Positions 1 to 8,012 of a DNA stretch of 64,000 nucleotides are shown one piece after another; position 1 is the first letter of the stretch; each line of letters starts with the position of its first letter. This stretch comes from Pseudooceanicola atlanticus (GTDB taxonomy: Bacteria; Pseudomonadota; Alphaproteobacteria; Rhodobacterales; Rhodobacteraceae), in assembly GCF_000768315.1 (NCBI RefSeq), contig NZ_AQQX01000002.1, positions 682,001 through 746,000 of the forward strand. The letters run 5' to 3'. The translations under genes were made by a program, and so were the position numbers. The notes under the pieces are model-generated. The model had not been told where the DNA came from. It searched no databases and saw nothing but the letters and a program-made list of their open reading frames with translations.

Positions 1-17
1 AGCAATCTCCGATCCGT

Positions 18-56
18 TCCGATGTCAGGTTCATGCCGGTCTCCGATATCAGGCTC
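18..56. repeat. imperfect 15-bp direct repeat upstream of thiolase gene
   Basis: TCCGATGTCAGGTTC (18-32) and TCCGATATCAGGCTC (42-56) differ at two positions and lie 24 bp apart start to start, about 70-110 bp before the thiolase start. They could be half-sites of an operator or chance. The remaining bases of 1-125 show nothing else I can name. Confidence 0.3.
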
Positions 57-125
57 TGATTGCGAACAACGCTAGACGTTATTCGTTACCATCCGGTATT
101 CATGCCCCAAACATGGAGGATCATC

Positions 126-1298
126 ATGCAAGAGGTAGTCATCGCCGGCGCCGCCCGGACACCGATGGGCGGGTTCCAGGGCAGCTTTGACGGCGTGGAG
201 GCCGCGCAACTGGGCGGCACCGCGATCCGCGCCGCACTGGATGCAGCCGGGACAAAAACCGTCGACGAGGTCCTGATGGGCTGCGTCCTGCCGGCGGGCC
301 AGGGTCAGGCGCCTGCGCGTCAGGCCGGCTTTGCCGCGGGTCTGGGCGAAGACGTCCCCGCCACGACGCTCAACAAGATGTGCGGGTCGGGCATGAAGGC
401 CGCCATGATGGCCTGGGATCAGCTGGCGCTTGGCCGGGCCCAGGTGATGGTCGCAGGCGGCATGGAAAGCATGACCAACGCGCCCTACCTGCTGCCCAAG
501 ATGCGCAACGGCGCGCGGATCGGCCACCAGGAGGTCAAGGACCACATGTTCCTCGACGGTCTGGAGGACGCCTATGACAAGGGTCGCCTGATGGGCACCT
601 TCGCCGAAGATTGCGCAGAAGCGTTCCAGTTCACCCGCGAGGCCCAGGACGAATACGCGCTGAAATCCTTGCAGAATGCGCTCGACGCGCAGAAGTCCGG
701 TGCATTTGATGGCGAAATCACCCCGGTCACCCTTCAGACCCGCAAGGGCGAGGTCACCGTGGCCGAGGACGAACAGCCCGGTGCAGCCCGCCCCGACAAA
801 ATCCCCCAGCTGAAGCCGGCCTTCCGCAAGGACGGCACGGTCACCGCCGCCAATTCCTCGTCGATCTCGGACGGGGCAGCGGCGCTTGTCCTGGCCACCC
901 GTGGCGCGGCCGAAGCACAGGGCATGCCGATCCGTGCCCGCATCCTGGGTCATGCCAGCCATGCACAGGCCCCCGCGCTCTTCCCGACCGCTCCGGTGCC
1001 AGCGGCGCAAAAACTGCTGTCCTCCATCGGCTGGACCATCGACGATGTCGACCTTTGGGAGGTCAACGAGGCCTTTGCCGTCGTACCCATGGCCTTCATG
1101 CAGGAAATGGGCCTGTCCCGCGACAAGGTGAACATCAATGGCGGCGCCTGCGCGCTTGGCCACCCCATCGGCGCATCCGGTGCGCGGATCATGGTGACCC
1201 TGCTCAACGCTCTGGAAAAGCACGACCTGAAGCGCGGGATTGCAGCCATCTGCATCGGTGGCGGCGAGGGCACAGCCATCGCGATCGAACGCGTCTGA
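126..1298 (+). CDS. acetyl-CoA C-acetyltransferase (thiolase family)
   Basis: Thiolase of 390 residues, the normal length for a tetrameric biosynthetic or AtoB-type enzyme. It condenses two acetyl-CoA to acetoacetyl-CoA, or cleaves the product in the reverse direction, in the cytoplasm. The nucleophilic Cys is in NKMCGSG near residue 86, the His in CALGHPIGASG near 346 and the second catalytic Cys in CIGGGEG near 376, so all active-site blocks are intact. The ATG at 126 follows GGAGGA (115-120) at good spacing and yields the family N terminus MQEVVIAGAARTP. An in-frame TTG at 60 only adds an unrelated leader. No PHA or ketone-body genes are adjacent, so the physiological direction cannot be told. 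The next gene follows after 50 bp on the same strand. Confidence 0.95.
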   Translation: MQEVVIAGAARTPMGGFQGSFDGVEAAQLGGTAIRAALDAAGTKTVDEVLMGCVLPAGQGQAPARQAGFAAGLGEDVPATTLNKMCGSGMKAAMMAWDQLALGRAQVMVAGGMESMTNAPYLLPKMRNGARIGHQEVKDHMFLDGLEDAYDKGRLMGTFAEDCAEAFQFTREAQDEYALKSLQNALDAQKSGAFDGEITPVTLQTRKGEVTVAEDEQPGAARPDKIPQLKPAFRKDGTVTAANSSSISDGAAALVLATRGAAEAQGMPIRARILGHASHAQAPALFPTAPVPAAQKLLSSIGWTIDDVDLWEVNEAFAVVPMAFMQEMGLSRDKVNINGGACALGHPIGASGARIMVTLLNALEKHDLKRGIAAICIGGGEGTAIAIERV

Positions 1299-1348
1299 AC
1301 AACCGAAACGGGCGGGGCCAACCCCGCCCGCATCCAAGGAGGTCCGCA

Positions 1349-1810
1349 ATGCGCGTCGACTATGCCACGCTGTCCAAGACCATCGCCTCGCTCACCGAAG
1401 GGGAAACCGACGAGGTCGCGTTGATGGCAACGATGGCCTGTGAAATCCATCATTCGGACGACAGGTTCGACTGGACCGGGTTCTACCGCGTGACCGAGCC
1501 GGAGGTGCTGAAGATCGGTCCTTATCAGGGCGGTCATGGCTGCTTGGTCATCCCCTTTGCGCGTGGAGTCTGCGGCGCTGCCGCGCGCACCGGTGAAACA
1601 CAGCTTGTACCGGACGTGGATGCCTTTCCCGGCCATATTGCCTGCGCGTCCTCCACCCGCTCCGAACTCGTGATCCCCGTGAGGAACGGCACCGGGGACA
1701 TCATCGCCGTGCTCGACATTGACAGCGATCGCCCCGACGCCTTCACAGCCGAGGATGCCGACGCACTGACCGCGATCCTGGACGCCACGTTTGCGCGCGA
1801 ACTGGTCTGA
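1349..1810 (+). CDS. msrC: free methionine-(R)-sulfoxide reductase (GAF domain)
   Basis: A single GAF-domain protein of 153 residues that reduces free L-methionine-(R)-sulfoxide with thioredoxin-type donors. Three cysteines at about 65 (HGC), 75 (GVCG) and 99 (IAC) have the spacing +10 and +24 of the catalytic and resolving cysteines of E. coli fRMsr (C84, C94, C118). The signature IPFARGVCGAAA is present, as is FPGHIAC. The start at 1349 has AAGGAGG at 1336-1342. It shares its strand and short spacing with the thiolase and the next gene, which suggests a loose operon. The role is repair of oxidised free methionine. Confidence 0.92.
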   Translation: MRVDYATLSKTIASLTEGETDEVALMATMACEIHHSDDRFDWTGFYRVTEPEVLKIGPYQGGHGCLVIPFARGVCGAAARTGETQLVPDVDAFPGHIACASSTRSELVIPVRNGTGDIIAVLDIDSDRPDAFTAEDADALTAILDATFARELV

Positions 1811-1838
1811 GAGACAGCCCGCCAGGAAGGGAAACGAA

Positions 1839-2210
1839 ATGCTCAAGGGTTCCTGCCTCTGCCAGGGCATCCGCTTCACTGTCAGCGGCCCGGTTCAGGG
1901 ACCTTCGGTCTGCCATTGCACGCAATGTCGCAAGCTGTCGGGGTTTGCCTGGTCGTCGGCCTATGCGCCTGCCACGGCGATCGATATCAACGGTGACGTG
2001 CGGTGGTTCGCCTCAAGCACGACCGCAGAGCGTGGCATCTGCCCGACCTGTGGCGCGTTTCTTTTCTGGAAAGCGCACGACGAGAACACGATGAGCTTTG
2101 CGCTCGGCGCCATTGACGGCCCCACCGGCCTGACCCTTGAAAAGCACATCTTCACCGAGACCAAGGGCGATTACTACCAGATCGCCGACGGGTTGCCGCA
2201 AAAGCCCTGA
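1839..2210 (+). CDS. GFA / CENP-V domain zinc protein
   Basis: A protein of 123 residues with the GFA (glutathione-dependent formaldehyde-activating enzyme) fold. Zinc-ligand cysteines are visible at about 6 and 8 (SCLC), 25, 27 and 30 (CHCTQC) and 68 and 71 (CPTCG). Most members of this family have no proven formaldehyde activity, so the reaction is not assigned. The start at 1839 is supported by AGGAAGG at 1824-1830. It begins 28 bp after the methionine sulfoxide reductase gene and is followed 31 bp later by rluA. Confidence 0.85.
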   Translation: MLKGSCLCQGIRFTVSGPVQGPSVCHCTQCRKLSGFAWSSAYAPATAIDINGDVRWFASSTTAERGICPTCGAFLFWKAHDENTMSFALGAIDGPTGLTLEKHIFTETKGDYYQIADGLPQKP

Positions 2211-2241
2211 CATTCCGCGCGGCTGCGGTTAGATCACCGGC

Positions 2242-2889
2242 ATGAGTGACGTCTACGCCCCACCCGATACGCCCCTATCGGTGATCCACGAGGATCACGA
2301 GCTCCTGCTGGTCGACAAGCCCGCCGGCCTGCTGTCGGTGCCGGGCAAGGGCGAACACCTGGCCGATTGCCTGCTGACCCGCGTGCAGGCCGCCTTTCCG
2401 ACCGCGCTGCTGGTGCACCGGCTGGACAGGGACACGTCGGGCATCATGGTCTTTGCCCTGACACCGCATGCCCAGCGTCACCTTGGCCTGCAATTCGAAC
2501 ATCGTCGGACGAAGAAGACCTATGTCGCACGCGTGCATGGACGGCTGGAGCCCCGGAAGGGCGAGGTCGATCTGCCCCTGATCGTCGACTGGCCGAACCG
2601 GCCCCGGCAAATGGTGGATCATGAGAATGGCAAACCGGCCCAGACCGACTGGCGTGTGCAGCGATACGGCGACGGGGAAACCCGCGTCAGGCTGATGCCG
2701 AAAACCGGCCGGTCTCACCAGCTCAGGGTTCACATGCTGGCCCTTGGGCACCCGATCCTGGGCGATCCCTTCTACGCGGAAGGCGAAGCGCGCAACCATC
2801 CTCGCCTTATGCTGCATTCCGAAGAGCTTCGTCTGCTGCACCCCGATGGCGGCATGGGGCTGAGCTTCAAGGCCCCTTCCCCGTTCTAA
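2242..2889 (+). CDS. rluA: RluA-type pseudouridine synthase
   Basis: A protein of 215 residues, the same size as E. coli RluA, and I recognise the RluA block order throughout: LLSVPG, the catalytic HRLDRDTSG with Asp near 62, DLPLI.DWPNRP and KTGRSHQLRVHMLALGHPILGD. There is no S4 domain. It should isomerise uridine in 23S rRNA (U746) and/or tRNA (U32), as E. coli RluA does; the exact target is inferred. It is probably the last gene of the 126-2889 group. The following 227 bp hold a small dyad (GTCGGCT 2951-2957 / AGCCGAC 2968-2974) without a T-tract. Confidence 0.9.
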   Translation: MSDVYAPPDTPLSVIHEDHELLLVDKPAGLLSVPGKGEHLADCLLTRVQAAFPTALLVHRLDRDTSGIMVFALTPHAQRHLGLQFEHRRTKKTYVARVHGRLEPRKGEVDLPLIVDWPNRPRQMVDHENGKPAQTDWRVQRYGDGETRVRLMPKTGRSHQLRVHMLALGHPILGDPFYAEGEARNHPRLMLHSEELRLLHPDGGMGLSFKAPSPF

Positions 2890-3055
2890 GCCGGCCTTTG
2901 GTTCGCTCTGTCGGATGCTACCCGACGCGGGCCCAATCCGCGAGCAATCTGTCGGCTGGCCGTAGCAAGCCGACACGTCGAGACGGCCAGCGCCGCACCC
3001 AAGCGATGGCTCAGGCCAGGCCCGTGCGCCTCTTTCTGCCCTCCAACATCTGCCC

Positions 3056-3091
3056 AAAAAACAAAAGGGCCCGGCAGACATTGCCGGGCCC
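3056..3091 (-). terminator. rho-independent terminator of the aldehyde dehydrogenase gene
   Basis: Perfect 10-bp stem GGGCCCGGCA (3067-3076) / TGCCGGGCCC (3082-3091) with a 5-nt loop. Read on the minus strand it is followed by TTTTGTTTTTT, 26 bp beyond the aldehyde dehydrogenase stop codon. Confidence 0.88.
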
Positions 3092-3116
3092 CATATTTCT
3101 ACGGATCGAAAACCGA

Positions 3117-4562
3117 TCAGGCGGTCTTCGCATCCCAGCCGGAGACGGCCTTGACCTCCATGAAGTCCTCAAGGCCCCAGACGCCACCTTCGCGCCCGTT
3201 GCCAGACGCCTTCATGCCGCCGAACGGCGATCCGGCACCGCGCGGCTGGCCGTTCATCTCGACCATGCCGGAGCGCAGGGACAGCGCCATGCGGTTGGCC
3301 TTTTCGGCGTCCTGGGTCTGAACGTAGTTGGTCAGGCCATAGGGCGTGTCATTGGCGATCTCGATCGCGTCCTCGATCGTGTCGAAGGGGATCATCGTCA
3401 GAACCGGCCCAAAGATTTCCTCGCGGGCGATGGTCATCTGGTTGGTCGCGTCCGCAAAGACCGTCGGCTTGACGAAGTAACCGCGGTTCATCCCCTCGGG
3501 ACGCCCGGTGCCACCGGCAACCAGCCGCGCGCCTTCGTCGATCCCGGCCTGGATCAGACCCTGGATCTTGTTGAACTGCGCTTCGTTCACGACGGGGCCG
3601 ATATGACGGCCTTCCTGGCTGGCCGGTCCGACCTGCACCATGTTGGCGGCAGCGGCAGCCTCTTCCACGGCGGCGTCATACCGCTCGCGCTGCACCAGCA
3701 TCCGCGACGGTGCGTTACAGGACTGGCCTGAATTGTTCATCATGTGCATGACACCACGCTTCACGGCCTTGTCGTCCGCATCGGCGAAGATCACGTTGGC
3801 ACCCTTGCCGCCAAGCTCCAGGTGCACCTTCTTCAGCGTCGCAGCGGCATTTTGCGAAATCGCAACGCCCGCGCGGGTCGACCCGGTGAAGGACACCATG
3901 TCCACGTCCTCGTGACCGGTCAGGGCAGAGCCGACACCGGCACCGTCCCCGTTCACCAGGTTGAACACACCAGCCGGAACGCCGGCTTCATGCATGATCT
4001 CGGCAAAGATGATCGCGTTGAGAGGGCTTTCCTCGGACGGTTTCAGCACCATGGTGCAGCCGGCGATCAGGGCCGCGATCACCTTCAGCGTGATCTGGTT
4101 CATCGGCCAGTTCCAAGGCGTGATCAGCGCGCAGACACCGAAACCTTCATAGACGATCCGGTCGTTCGGAGCATGATCGCCAAGCGGACGGATGAATTCG
4201 AACGACTTGGCCGCGCGAATGAAGTTCTTGGTGTGCGCATAGCCCGCGCCCCACTGGGCAGAGCTCGACAGGTCGATCGGCGCGCCCATCTCCATGGAAA
4301 TCGCCTTGGCCATGTCGTCCTTGCGGGCGCCGTAGACCTCGAGGATCTTCTCGGCCAGGGCGATACGCTCGGCCGGGTCGGTCTTCATCCAGGCCGGGAA
4401 CGCGGCCTTGGCGGCGGCAACGGCCTTGTCGACATCTGCCGAGGAACCCAGCGAAATGACGGCGCAGGCCTCTTCGGTCGACGGGTCGATGACCTCGTGA
4501 TCATTGGCGGTTACGGGATCCACCCATTCACCGTTGATGTAGAATTGGCGTTTTTCGATCAT
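3117..4562 (-). CDS. NAD(P)-dependent aldehyde dehydrogenase family protein
   Basis: A full-length ALDH of 481 residues. The cofactor-binding PWNWP block is near 150-154, the general base Glu in LELGGKG near 249 and the catalytic Cys in NNSGQSCNAP near 282, so it should oxidise an aldehyde to the acid. The sequence reads like the broad 'aldehyde dehydrogenase family' class; the substrate cannot be read from it. The gene stands alone, divergent from the peroxiredoxin gene across 173 bp, and ends at a strong terminator. Confidence 0.93.
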   Translation of the reverse strand: MIEKRQFYINGEWVDPVTANDHEVIDPSTEEACAVISLGSSADVDKAVAAAKAAFPAWMKTDPAERIALAEKILEVYGARKDDMAKAISMEMGAPIDLSSSAQWGAGYAHTKNFIRAAKSFEFIRPLGDHAPNDRIVYEGFGVCALITPWNWPMNQITLKVIAALIAGCTMVLKPSEESPLNAIIFAEIMHEAGVPAGVFNLVNGDGAGVGSALTGHEDVDMVSFTGSTRAGVAISQNAAATLKKVHLELGGKGANVIFADADDKAVKRGVMHMMNNSGQSCNAPSRMLVQRERYDAAVEEAAAAANMVQVGPASQEGRHIGPVVNEAQFNKIQGLIQAGIDEGARLVAGGTGRPEGMNRGYFVKPTVFADATNQMTIAREEIFGPVLTMIPFDTIEDAIEIANDTPYGLTNYVQTQDAEKANRMALSLRSGMVEMNGQPRGAGSPFGGMKASGNGREGGVWGLEDFMEVKAVSGWDAKTA

Positions 4563-4672
4563 GGCTCACTCCCTGGTGGTGGACAGTTTTCCGCTATGCA
4601 GACAAGTGTCCCGCAATTTCGGCGCCACTGTGTCACTGTGCCTATCCGGTTTCAAGCTACAGAGGGGTGTAA

Positions 4673-4686
4673 ATCGTCAGGACGAT
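4673..4686. promoter_or_regulatory. 14-bp palindrome between divergent ALDH and peroxiredoxin genes
   Basis: ATCGTC-AG-GACGAT is a perfect 6-bp dyad with a 2-bp spacer, about 50 bp before the peroxiredoxin start. It could be an operator for either gene. It matches no regulator box that I can name. Confidence 0.3.
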
Positions 4687-4735
4687 CTTTAGATAGGTCT
4701 CGAACCGATACCTGCAAATGGAGGACACCAGACCC

Positions 4736-5383
4736 ATGCGTATCAATGAAACTGTTCCGAACTTCACCGCCCAGACCGATCAGGGCGAGATCAAATTCCA
4801 CGATTGGATCGGCGACAGCTGGGCGATCCTGTTCTCGCACCCCAAGGATTTCACGCCGGTTTGCACCACCGAATTCGGTGCCGTCGCACAACTGGCCGAC
4901 GAATGGGAAAAACGCGGCACCAAGGTCATCGGCATCTCCGTCGACGGTGTCGAGGATCACGTGAAATGGAAGGGTGACATCGAATCCTTCGGCGGCGCCA
5001 AGGCCGGCTTCCCGATCATCGCGGACAAGGACCTCGAGGTCGCCAAGATGTTTGACATGCTGCCCGCCGAAGCCGTCCTTCCCGACCAGCCGACCCCGGC
5101 CGACAGTGCCACGGTGCGTTCCGTCTTCATCATCGGCCCGGACAAGAAGCTGAAGCTGATGATGACCTACCCGATGACCATCGGCCGCAACTTTGCCGAA
5201 GTCGTCCGCGCCCTCGACGCGCTGCAGGCGACCTACGAGGTCCCGCTGGCCGCCCCCGCGAACTGGGTGCCGGGCGATGACGTGATCGTCGCGCTGTCGC
5301 TGGATGACGAAGCGGCAGAAGCCAAGTACGGCAAGCTCGACAAGAAGCTGCCCTACCTGCGCTTCGCGAAGGCCCCCAGCTAA
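4736..5383 (+). CDS. 1-Cys peroxiredoxin (Prx6 family)
   Basis: A thiol peroxidase of 215 residues. The peroxidatic Cys lies near 43 in DFTPVCTTE, and the sequence around it (WAILFSHPKDFTPVCTTE) plus the long C-terminal domain are typical of the Prx6/1-Cys group, which lacks a conserved resolving cysteine. It should reduce hydrogen peroxide and alkyl hydroperoxides in the cytoplasm. I prefer ATG 4736 (MRINETVPNF) to the in-frame ATG at 4718 because GGAGG (4720-4724) lies between them, and because family members begin near this point. Confidence 0.92.
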   Translation: MRINETVPNFTAQTDQGEIKFHDWIGDSWAILFSHPKDFTPVCTTEFGAVAQLADEWEKRGTKVIGISVDGVEDHVKWKGDIESFGGAKAGFPIIADKDLEVAKMFDMLPAEAVLPDQPTPADSATVRSVFIIGPDKKLKLMMTYPMTIGRNFAEVVRALDALQATYEVPLAAPANWVPGDDVIVALSLDDEAAEAKYGKLDKKLPYLRFAKAPS

Positions 5384-5426
5384 AGGCTTTCCGGCCGCCT
5401 CGACCGAGCCGACAACGTAAGAAAAG

Positions 5427-5460
5427 AAACGCGCGCCCCCATGGCGCGCGTTTTCGTTTC
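5427..5460 (+). terminator. rho-independent terminator of peroxiredoxin gene
   Basis: AAACGCGCGC (5427-5436) pairs with GCGCGCGTTT (5444-5453) across a 7-nt loop and is followed by TCGTTTC, 43 bp after the peroxiredoxin stop. Confidence 0.85.
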
Positions 5461-5495
5461 CGGGCTAGGGTGACGCCGAAGCGGGAGGACAGCAG

Positions 5496-6182
5496 ATGTT
5501 GGAATCATTCGGCCCGGATATCTGGATTGCGGACGGCCCCGTCGTCAGCGCCATCGCAGGCTTCCACTACCCGACCCGCATGGCCGTGATCCGGCTGAAG
5601 AACGGGACGCTGGTGATCTGGTCGCCTGTCACGCCCTCGCCCGAGTTGTTCGACGCGATCGACGCCCTGGGCCCGGTCGGCCATATCCTGGCACCGAACA
5701 CCCTGCACCACCTGGCGCTCCCCGATTGGCACATGCGCTATCCGACGGCCCTGATCCATCCCGCGCCTGGGCTCGCCGAAAAACGGACCGATCTGGCGTT
5801 TTCGTCTGACCTCGGCGACGCCCCGCATCTTGCCTGGGCCGGAGAGATCGACCAAATCGTCGTGCCCAATTCCATCGCCGACGAAGTCGTGTTCTTTCAC
5901 AAGGCGAGCGGCTCCGTGATCTTCACCGACCTGCTGCAGAACATGCCCCGCGGCTGGTACAGCGGTTGGCGCAGTATCGTGGCGCGGCTCGACCTGATGA
6001 CCGGGACCACGCCCCGGGTGCCGCGCAAGTTCCGCATGGCCCTGCGCGCCCGCAAGGCAGCCGAGCCGATATCGCGCGTCCTCGACTGGCCGGCAGAGCG
6101 TGTCCTGATGGCCCACGGCACCCCGGTGACCAACGACGCCCAGAGTTATTTGCGGAGCGCCTTCGGCTGGCTCGTCAAGTAG
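5496..6182 (+). CDS. DUF4336 domain protein (metallo-beta-lactamase-like)
   Basis: A protein of 228 residues that I place in DUF4336. The N-terminal part (IRLKNGTLVIWSPV, then PNTLHHLALPDW) resembles the start of a metallo-beta-lactamase fold, and HHLALPDW may hold degenerate metal ligands. The canonical HxHxDH motif is missing, so hydrolase activity is not implied. No signal peptide is seen. GGGAGGA lies just upstream of the ATG. It stands alone between a peroxiredoxin and an oppositely oriented FAD enzyme; its function is unknown. Confidence 0.75.
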   Translation: MLESFGPDIWIADGPVVSAIAGFHYPTRMAVIRLKNGTLVIWSPVTPSPELFDAIDALGPVGHILAPNTLHHLALPDWHMRYPTALIHPAPGLAEKRTDLAFSSDLGDAPHLAWAGEIDQIVVPNSIADEVVFFHKASGSVIFTDLLQNMPRGWYSGWRSIVARLDLMTGTTPRVPRKFRMALRARKAAEPISRVLDWPAERVLMAHGTPVTNDAQSYLRSAFGWLVK

Positions 6183-6209
6183 CCACCTACGCAAGTATCA
6201 GTCTCTAAA

Positions 6210-7265
6210 CTAGGCTTTCTTCACATCATCCGGCCAAAGTGATGCGGCCCGGAACCCCTCCGGAATCGTGACACGGCCCTCCAGAACGAGGTCAGCCATC
6301 ACCTCGGCCACCTTGGGCGCCATGCCGAACCCGATCTTGAACCCGCCATTGGCGATGAAATGCCCCGGCCGTCCCGGCCACGCCCCCAGCATCGGCGCAC
6401 GCGACCGCGCGCGCGGCCGGACACCGGCCCACCGTTCGATCACCTCGGCCCCCTCCAGCGCCGGAACCGCCGCCCGCGCTGCCGCAATTACGTTGTCCAG
6501 GGCCGCATCGGTGCTGGCGGGATCATCATAGTCGCGTTCCGAGGTCGATCCGATCGCCACCGTCCCGTCCGCATGCGGCACGACATGCACACCCCCGGCG
6601 AAGACCTGAGGCACCGGCCCCGCATCATGGGCCAGCAGCGCCGCCTGCCCTTTCACGCCGGTTCCGATCTGGCGGGTCGTGGTCGCGCTCATCTCCTCCA
6701 GCCCCGCAATTCCGGTGGCATGGATGACGGGGCCGACCTCATCGCCATGCGCCACGACCTCCACCCCACCCATCCGCAGCGCACCGACCAGTGCAAGACA
6801 GGCTTTGCGGGGATGCATGCGGGCGGTGAGCGTATCGTGCACGTAAAGGCCGGTGGGCGATACCGGCGCAAAGTCACCGGCCCCCTCGACAACGCGCCAA
6901 GTGGCATGACTGCCCCACAACTCGGTCGCCGTCTGCTCGCGTACGCGGGCCAGGTCCACCGCGCGCTCATCGGCCAGGGGTTGTACGCGGCCAAGGCGTC
7001 CGTAGCCGGCCGAAAGCCCTGATGTAGTCTCTATTTCGGCCCACCAATCGCCGGCCATCAACAGGCTGTCCAGCTGAAACGCCTTCTTGTCGTTCCAGTT
7101 TTCCGGCACGTGCGGCGCCAGCGCGCCAACCACCCCGCCTGACGATCCGGCACCCGGCCCGAACGGGTCGATGACCCGCACCCGCGCGCCCCGTTTCAGG
7201 CAGGCCCACGCGCAGGACAGGCCAAAGATACCGGCCCCCCGAATGGTCACGTCGATCCTTGTCAT
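6210..7265 (-). CDS. FAD-dependent oxidoreductase, MnmC C-domain / ThiO-like
   Basis: A DAO-superfamily protein of 351 residues. The N-terminal dinucleotide motif GAGIFGLSCAWA starts near residue 9, and GAGSSGGVVGALAPH resembles the FAD loop of MnmC and of glycine oxidase. The C-terminal block GVRPRARSRAPMLG plus IANGGFKIGFGMAP is the usual second FAD-contact region. It is divergent from an MnmD-type tRNA methyltransferase. In E. coli MnmC these two activities are fused, so the best inference is the oxidase that converts cmnm5(s2)U34 to nm5(s2)U34. A ThiO/glycine oxidase or D-amino-acid dehydrogenase role is the alternative. ATG 7265 (MTRIDVTIRGAG) is preferred to 7295, which only adds a leader. 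Confidence 0.8.
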   Translation of the reverse strand: MTRIDVTIRGAGIFGLSCAWACLKRGARVRVIDPFGPGAGSSGGVVGALAPHVPENWNDKKAFQLDSLLMAGDWWAEIETTSGLSAGYGRLGRVQPLADERAVDLARVREQTATELWGSHATWRVVEGAGDFAPVSPTGLYVHDTLTARMHPRKACLALVGALRMGGVEVVAHGDEVGPVIHATGIAGLEEMSATTTRQIGTGVKGQAALLAHDAGPVPQVFAGGVHVVPHADGTVAIGSTSERDYDDPASTDAALDNVIAAARAAVPALEGAEVIERWAGVRPRARSRAPMLGAWPGRPGHFIANGGFKIGFGMAPKVAEVMADLVLEGRVTIPEGFRAASLWPDDVKKA

Positions 7266-7328
7266 CGCCCTGTCCTCGCTGCATTGTCGCGCCACGCTGC
7301 GTTGCGGCGGTTTCTAGAGGATCCCTCC

Positions 7329-8012
7329 ATGTCCGGCCAGCCCACCGGCCCACAGCAACCCGAGCTCACCTGGCGCGAGGGAAAGACCCCCGTGTCGGAA
7401 CGCTTCGACGATCCTTATTTCAGCCTCGATAACGGGCTGGCGGAAACCGTCCACGTCTTTCTGAACGGCAACGGCCTGCCGGATCGATTTGCCCCCGGAT
7501 TTCACATTGCCGAACTTGGTTTCGGTACCGGCCTCAACCTTCTGGCCGTGCTCGATGCCTGGCGCAAGTCCGGCACCGAAGGCCCGCTGCGCTTCACCAC
7601 GTTCGAGGCCTATCCGATGGCGCCCGAGGACATGATCCGCGCTCAGGCTGCCTTTCCCGAGGTCGGGGATATCGCCGAGGACCTCGCCCGGCACTGGGGC
7701 CGGACCCGGATCGAATTGCCCGACCTCCACCTCCACATAGTCACAGGAGATGCCCGCGAAACGCTGCCTCACTGGGACGGTCAGGCTGATGCCTGGTTCC
7801 TCGACGGATTTTCCCCGGCCAAGAACCCGGAAATGTGGGGCCAAGCGCTGATGGCCGCCGTCTTCAACAAGACACGCGACGGTGGCACGGCCGCCACCTA
7901 CACCGCCGCCGGGCATGTCCGACGCGCGCTCGAGGCCGCGGGTTTCGACGTGACGCGCATCCCCGGTTATGGCCGCAAACGCCACATGACGCAGGCGAGG
8001 AAAGCAGAATGA
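7329..8012 (+). CDS. mnmD: tRNA mnm5(s2)U34 methyltransferase MnmD
   Basis: A SAM-dependent methyltransferase of 227 residues homologous to the N-terminal half of E. coli MnmC. Visible are the SAM-binding AELGFGTGLNLL (about residues 60-71), the acidic block LRFTTFEAYPM and the family signature WFLDGFSPAKNPEMW. It should methylate nm5U34 to mnm5U34 in wobble-position tRNAs. There is no FAD domain; an FAD oxidase of the matching type is encoded divergently 63 bp away. The ATG at 7329 is preceded by AGAGG at 7316-7320. The stop overlaps the start of the EamA gene (ATGA). Confidence 0.88.
   Translation: MSGQPTGPQQPELTWREGKTPVSERFDDPYFSLDNGLAETVHVFLNGNGLPDRFAPGFHIAELGFGTGLNLLAVLDAWRKSGTEGPLRFTTFEAYPMAPEDMIRAQAAFPEVGDIAEDLARHWGRTRIELPDLHLHIVTGDARETLPHWDGQADAWFLDGFSPAKNPEMWGQALMAAVFNKTRDGGTAATYTAAGHVRRALEAAGFDVTRIPGYGRKRHMTQARKAE

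Noticed and set aside
60-125. TTG start extending the thiolase by 22 residues
   Set aside because: No ribosome site, and relatives begin at the MQEVVIAGAARTP-type N terminus with GGAGGA upstream.
2951-2974. GTCGGCT / AGCCGAC dyad after rluA as a terminator
   Set aside because: No T-tract follows on either strand and the loop is long.
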